Shown here: piece by piece, positions 16,329-18,969 of the stretch
Position numbering within the stretch: position 1 is the first letter of the stretch
Layout of the letters: each line of letters begins with the position of its first letter
NCBI GenBank assembly: GCA_037134755.1
Contig: JBAXLO010000072.1
Span: 1-18,969, forward strand
Direction: 5' to 3'
Source of the DNA: JBAXLO01 sp037134755
Lineage (GTDB): Bacteria; Bacteroidota; Bacteroidia; Bacteroidales; JACABE01
DNA length: 18,969 bases
Position numbers and translations under genes: made by a program
The notes under the pieces: model-generated
What the model was told of the DNA's origin: nothing
What the model saw: the letters and a program-made list of their open reading frames with translations, nothing else
Database searches by the model: none

Positions 16329-16430
16329 CCTGACTTCTGACGTTTAGCTATTTTCACAAAAGTGAAATTTTTATCATGTCCTGACTTCTGACGTTTAGCT
16401 ATTTTCACAAAAGTGAAATTTTTATCATGT
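16329..16430. repeat. Perfect 51-bp tandem duplication of the element's left end
   Basis: Positions 16329-16379 and 16380-16430 are identical. Each copy starts with the inverted-repeat sequence CCTGACTTCTGAC and contains a small hairpin (TTTCAC, AAAA, GTGAAA). The element therefore carries two left ends in tandem, and the minimal form would be 16380-16652 (273 bp). Confidence 0.95.
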
Positions 16431-16652
16431 TGATTTCATGGATGTTTGTTGCTAAAAATATGAAATTTTACGCACTAATGATTGATTTTTTCACTTTTCC
16501 ATTTTTTACTCCAAAAATTAATCATAACTGCTTTAGAATCTAATAAAAGAAATTAAATTTCTTTTTATTTTATATATTCGATTCTTTAGAACTTAATCTT
16601 TTAAAATGAGTTTAAAAGTGGATTTTCCCCGCACTAAATGTCACAAGTCAGG
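16329..16652. mobile_element. 324-bp MITE-like element with 13-bp terminal inverted repeats
   Basis: The left end CCTGACTTCTGAC and the complement of the right end, CCTGACTTGTGAC, agree at 12 of 13 positions. The element has no open frame of useful length, so it cannot move without help. It is bounded exactly by the two perfect 192-bp direct repeats. Inside are a perfect 51-bp tandem duplication of the left end (16329-16430) and an AT-rich hairpin: AAAAGAAATT (16545-16554) facing AATTTCTTTT (16556-16565), framed by AGAATC and GATTCT. Long, variable target duplications are known for IS1634 (Mycoplasma) and IS1549 (Mycobacterium). I infer a deleted derivative or MITE of a similarly behaving IS; the family assignment is untested. 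Confidence 0.8.
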
Positions 16653-16654
16653 AC

Positions 16655-16711
16655 AATGCAAATCTTGGAGCTAATGTTATTAATCCGTTTTCTTATCTAA
16701 TGAAGAAGTAG
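16655..16711 (+). pseudogene. Duplicated 3' fragment of the 1976-aa gene
   Basis: Eighteen codons plus stop (N-A-N-L-G-A-N-V to Y-L-M-K-K) are an exact copy of 16139-16195, created by the 192-bp duplication. There is no start or upstream coding sequence, so it is a remnant. Confidence 0.9.
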
Positions 16712-16770
16712 GAAAGTATAAAATGTGTAGATGGGAAATTGCCTTTCCATACATTTTATAATAATACAAA

Positions 16771-16805
16771 AGAGCCTTCATCATCCATTTGGTGAAGGCT
16801 TTTTT
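16771..16805. terminator. Duplicated terminator hairpin serving holB
   Basis: This is an exact copy of 16255-16289. Read on the minus strand, the GC stem is followed by a short T-rich tract (TCTTTTGT), about 36-70 bases past the holB stop. The copy restores a terminator for the convergent holB operon after the insertion. Confidence 0.7.
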
Positions 16806-16840
16806 AATTTTAGCTTTATGTATTTCAAGTACTTTTCTTT

Positions 16841-18028
16841 TTATACAACCTTAAAAAGAGTATTAAGTTTAAGCGAAAGATCCATAAACATTATAGTTGG
16901 GTTTGCATTACGCTCAATATGATAGATAGCCTTATTAAACTCTTCTGAAATATTGGTAACATTTTTAGGATTTATAAACTTATAGAACTTGGAAAGGAAA
17001 TTAGATTCATCGGGAGTTAATTTAAGAAGTTCGTTTTGATTAAAATTAATAAGGACACAATTCCTGGTGATCCTTAAAGCATAATTCAACAGATTCTTTT
17101 GACGTTCTCTGCCAAGTTTAGCTAATTCGGAAACAACCTCGTTTAAACCTTTTAATTCACTTTTTGTAGCTGGATTTAAAGAACCTGCATAACAATTACG
17201 CATCCATCTTATAAAAACATCTGTCATATACTTTTCGTCTTCGTCGGATTCAATTATATTCAATGCTTCTTTATAATTTCCATCAGCTAGATTAGCAACA
17301 GTTATGGCTGCTTTATCCGACAATTGATGCTTTGTTAAAAGTACATTCATCATATCGGTATCCTTTATCTTGCTTATCTTTACAAGCTGTGTACGCGATA
17401 AGATTGTTGCCAGAATCTGGTCGTTATTATTCGCGATAAGCAAAAATAAAGTATTTTGAGGTGGTTCTTCTAATATCTTTAAAATCTTTGGAGCTGCCGA
17501 ATGATATAGTTTGTCAACCATCCAAATAACCATTATCTTATATTCCGATTCGTAGGTTTTATAACTTAAGATATGATTAATCTCTGTGCAGTCTCTTACA
17601 TTGATAACACCTTGCTTGTTTTCGACTCCCAACTTTGAGAACCATTCATTTAATGTAATAAAATAATTCTTTTCGATAAGAAACTCTCTCCATTCAGTAA
17701 GGAAATCCAAACTACTATTGTTACGGGTAACCTTTTTGGTAGTGGCATTAGGAAATATAAAATGCAGATCGGGATGTGCAAGCTTGGCAAACTTAATGCA
17801 CGAACGACATACACCACATGAATCTCCCTTTAAATCGTCGTCGCTTTCAGTATTATAATATTGTTTATCCACACAATTTATAAACTGAGCATAAGCTAAA
17901 GCTATTGATAACTTACCCGCACCTTCGGGACCTAAATATAGTTGTGCATGACTTACTCTATTTTCTTTTACGGTTTGCAAAAGCTTGTTTACAACTTCTC
18001 TCTGTCCGATTATATCTTTGAATTGCAT
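16841..18028 (-). CDS. holB: DNA polymerase III subunit delta' (clamp loader)
   Basis: This 395-residue AAA+ clamp-loader subunit acts with delta and tau/gamma to load the sliding clamp during replication. It opens with the family start F-K-D-I-I-G-Q and H-A-Q-L-Y-L, then a P-loop-like GPEGAGKL (33-40). Cys residues C52, C71, C74 and C77 form the usual zinc site. A Walker-B-like strand lies at 163-174, the conserved K-I-L-K-I-L-E-E-P-P at 181-190, and an S-R-T motif near 211-213 where the family has the SRC arginine finger. In the P-loop, K39 is followed by Leu rather than Ser/Thr, consistent with a non-hydrolysing delta'. It is 15 bases downstream of the methyltransferase gene, likely co-transcribed. 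Its stop codon lies in the right 192-bp repeat, so the nearby insertion left it intact. Bacteroidota delta' proteins are usually about this size. Confidence 0.93.
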   Translation of the reverse strand: MQFKDIIGQREVVNKLLQTVKENRVSHAQLYLGPEGAGKLSIALAYAQFINCVDKQYYNTESDDDLKGDSCGVCRSCIKFAKLAHPDLHFIFPNATTKKVTRNNSSLDFLTEWREFLIEKNYFITLNEWFSKLGVENKQGVINVRDCTEINHILSYKTYESEYKIMVIWMVDKLYHSAAPKILKILEEPPQNTLFLLIANNNDQILATILSRTQLVKISKIKDTDMMNVLLTKHQLSDKAAITVANLADGNYKEALNIIESDEDEKYMTDVFIRWMRNCYAGSLNPATKSELKGLNEVVSELAKLGRERQKNLLNYALRITRNCVLINFNQNELLKLTPDESNFLSKFYKFINPKNVTNISEEFNKAIYHIERNANPTIMFMDLSLKLNTLFKVV

Positions 18029-18043
18029 TTGTTTTCTTTCGGT

Positions 18044-18892
18044 TTATTGTTTTTTCTCTTTGCTTACAATTATTATGTCTTGGAAATCGGGAAACTCTTC
18101 TTTGTTTCTTCCACTCCAGAAACCATATCTTATCACCTCAACTTTTAATCCATTTTCTTTCATAATCCTTTCAATCCATTCTTGGTTATAGGCAACATTA
18201 GCTGTCTTAGTATCTTCGCTCATAAAAGAATATTCGCCATGATTAAATGGAAATTTAAAAGAATCTTCAGTGGTATTCATCAAGCTAACTGATTCATCAT
18301 TTAAGATAAAAAAGGTGGCTAAACACTTGCCTCCCGGTTTGAGTACTCTTGCTATTTCCTTTATATATTGCTCAACTTCTGCCTGCAACATGTGAGTAAA
18401 CACAGATGTAAGAAATGCTATATCAAACTCAACATCCCGATAAGGAAAAACATATTCTTCGCCTTTGATAACTCCTTTAGTATTGTATAGATCGTTATAT
18501 ATATCTGAATGAATAAATTTAAACTGTGGATTTATTTTAGAGATGTTTTTATTACACCAATTAATTCCTGTTTTAACAATATCTATACCTTCATAACTTC
18601 CTTGATGATTGAGATAGCCAATAAAAGGAACCGCCATTCTGCCGATACCGCTTCCTATATCAAGTATCCTGTTATCAGGTTGCAGATTGCAATAGGTTTT
18701 AAAATACCCGAAGAACATATTGGCAAGTTTTATATAATCGCCTCTACCGGTAAATATCATACCACGAGGAGGGATATATTTTATTTTCTTGCCGGATAAT
18801 GAATCGTAAATATCTAAAGGCAGGTTCAAAAACCTACGTATATAATAACGTTGATCGGGATTTATCTTATAGAAAAGCTTTCGTAATAGCAT
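18044..18892 (-). CDS. Class I SAM-dependent methyltransferase
   Basis: This 282-residue cytoplasmic protein has a Rossmann-fold methyltransferase core. Motif I is ILDIGSGIGR (76-85), an acidic strand end EGIDI lies at 101-105, HSDIYN at 128-133, motif IV-like FDIAFLTSVFTHM at 156-168, and ARVLKPGG at 181-188. The order and spacing fit the methyltransf_11/25 type, whose substrates range from small molecules to lipids and sugars. The substrate cannot be read from sequence. The N-terminal ~75 residues are basic and aromatic, without a membrane segment. It is first in a minus-strand operon with holB 15 bases downstream, and a TACTTTTG box lies just upstream of its start. Pairing with holB does not indicate a shared function. 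Confidence 0.88.
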   Translation of the reverse strand: MLLRKLFYKINPDQRYYIRRFLNLPLDIYDSLSGKKIKYIPPRGMIFTGRGDYIKLANMFFGYFKTYCNLQPDNRILDIGSGIGRMAVPFIGYLNHQGSYEGIDIVKTGINWCNKNISKINPQFKFIHSDIYNDLYNTKGVIKGEEYVFPYRDVEFDIAFLTSVFTHMLQAEVEQYIKEIARVLKPGGKCLATFFILNDESVSLMNTTEDSFKFPFNHGEYSFMSEDTKTANVAYNQEWIERIMKENGLKVEVIRYGFWSGRNKEEFPDFQDIIIVSKEKKQ

Positions 18893-18906
18893 CGTTTTTT
18901 TTATTG

Positions 18907-18914
18907 CAAAAGTA
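18907..18914 (-). promoter_or_regulatory. -7 box of the methyltransferase-holB operon
   Basis: On the minus strand this reads TACTTTTG, an exact TAnnTTTG match, 14 bases before the ATG at 18892. The predicted leader would be only a few bases long. No TTG -33 element is seen, because the upstream DNA is the 7-bp repeat at 18921-18948. Confidence 0.5.
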
Positions 18915-18920
18915 CGGATT

Positions 18921-18948
18921 AATTATGAATTATGAATTATGAATTATG
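18921..18948. repeat. 7-bp tandem repeat (AATTATG x4)
   Basis: Four exact copies of AATTATG lie end to end, followed by a diverged AATGAAG. The array lies directly upstream of the methyltransferase-holB promoter box, where a -33 element would be expected. Simple heptamer arrays of this composition are common intergenic features. Confidence 0.9.
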
Positions 18949-18969
18949 AATGAAGGGTTGTTGAGTTTG

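Larger units (their letters stand above)
16653..16844. repeat. Right copy of perfect 192-bp direct repeat
   Basis: This is identical to 16137-16328. It carries a duplicated, promoterless 3' end of the 1976-aa gene (18 codons plus stop at 16655-16711), a second copy of the terminator, and at its right edge the actual stop codon of holB (complement of 16841-16843). Confidence 0.95.

Noticed and set aside
16329..16652. Remnant transposase gene inside the element
   Set aside because: I saw no open frame of useful length or transposase motif on either strand in the 324 bp.
16137..16844. Phage or integrative-element att sites
   Set aside because: There is no integrase, tRNA target or cargo; the intervening DNA is only 324 bp and has transposon-type inverted ends.
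16731..16922. 63-codon plus-strand open frame spanning the right repeat and the end of holB
   Set aside because: It overlaps the terminator and runs antisense to holB, with no independent support.

Overview
The window reads as a low-GC Bacteroidota chromosome segment. The signs are three very large secreted multidomain proteins, one ending in a type IX secretion system (T9SS) type A sorting domain, signal peptides ending in '(A)Q', and promoter boxes matching the Bacteroidetes TAnnTTTG -7 consensus. No rRNA, tRNA, CRISPR array or complete transposase gene was seen.

Layout. Positions 1-166 hold a 21-bp AT-rich tandem array that may continue to the left. A small fibronectin-III-like protein (243-869) follows, with its own terminator. 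A 336-bp gap carries a possible promoter and a series of hairpins, and it leads into a T9SS multidomain protein (1206-4808). One base after that gene's stop begins a small membrane-anchored protein resembling the PID-CTERM type (4810-5040). A perfect 15-bp-stem bidirectional terminator (5105-5140) separates this rightward unit from a leftward operon: a small acidic secreted protein (9606 to 9145) and a 1307-aa Asp-box propeller protein (9121 to 5198). A divergent intergenic region (9607-10264) carries a GC-rich 21-bp tandem array and a promoter box facing each way. The rightward gene is a 1976-aa surface protein (10265-16195) with a propeller, thirteen PKD-like modules, a LamG-type lectin domain inserted in an Ig-like domain, and a C-terminal EF-hand (dockerin-like) module. 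The last 209 residues of the 1307-aa and 1976-aa proteins are about 90% identical, so the two genes carry a ~630-bp inverted repeat at their outer ends.

Between the 1976-aa gene and the convergent holB gene lies a 324-bp sequence with 13-bp terminal inverted repeats, flanked by perfect 192-bp direct repeats. It looks like a recently inserted non-autonomous transposable element with an exceptionally long target duplication. The right end holds a housekeeping operon on the minus strand, a SAM-dependent methyltransferase followed by DNA polymerase III delta' (holB).

The secreted genes are probably exported to the cell surface or the medium and built from binding and spacer modules. No catalytic domain was recognised in any of them. 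The most unusual observations are the long-duplication element, the nested LamG domain, the three-module super-repeat, the shared EF-hand C-terminus with its near-identical DNA, and the structured leader before the T9SS gene.
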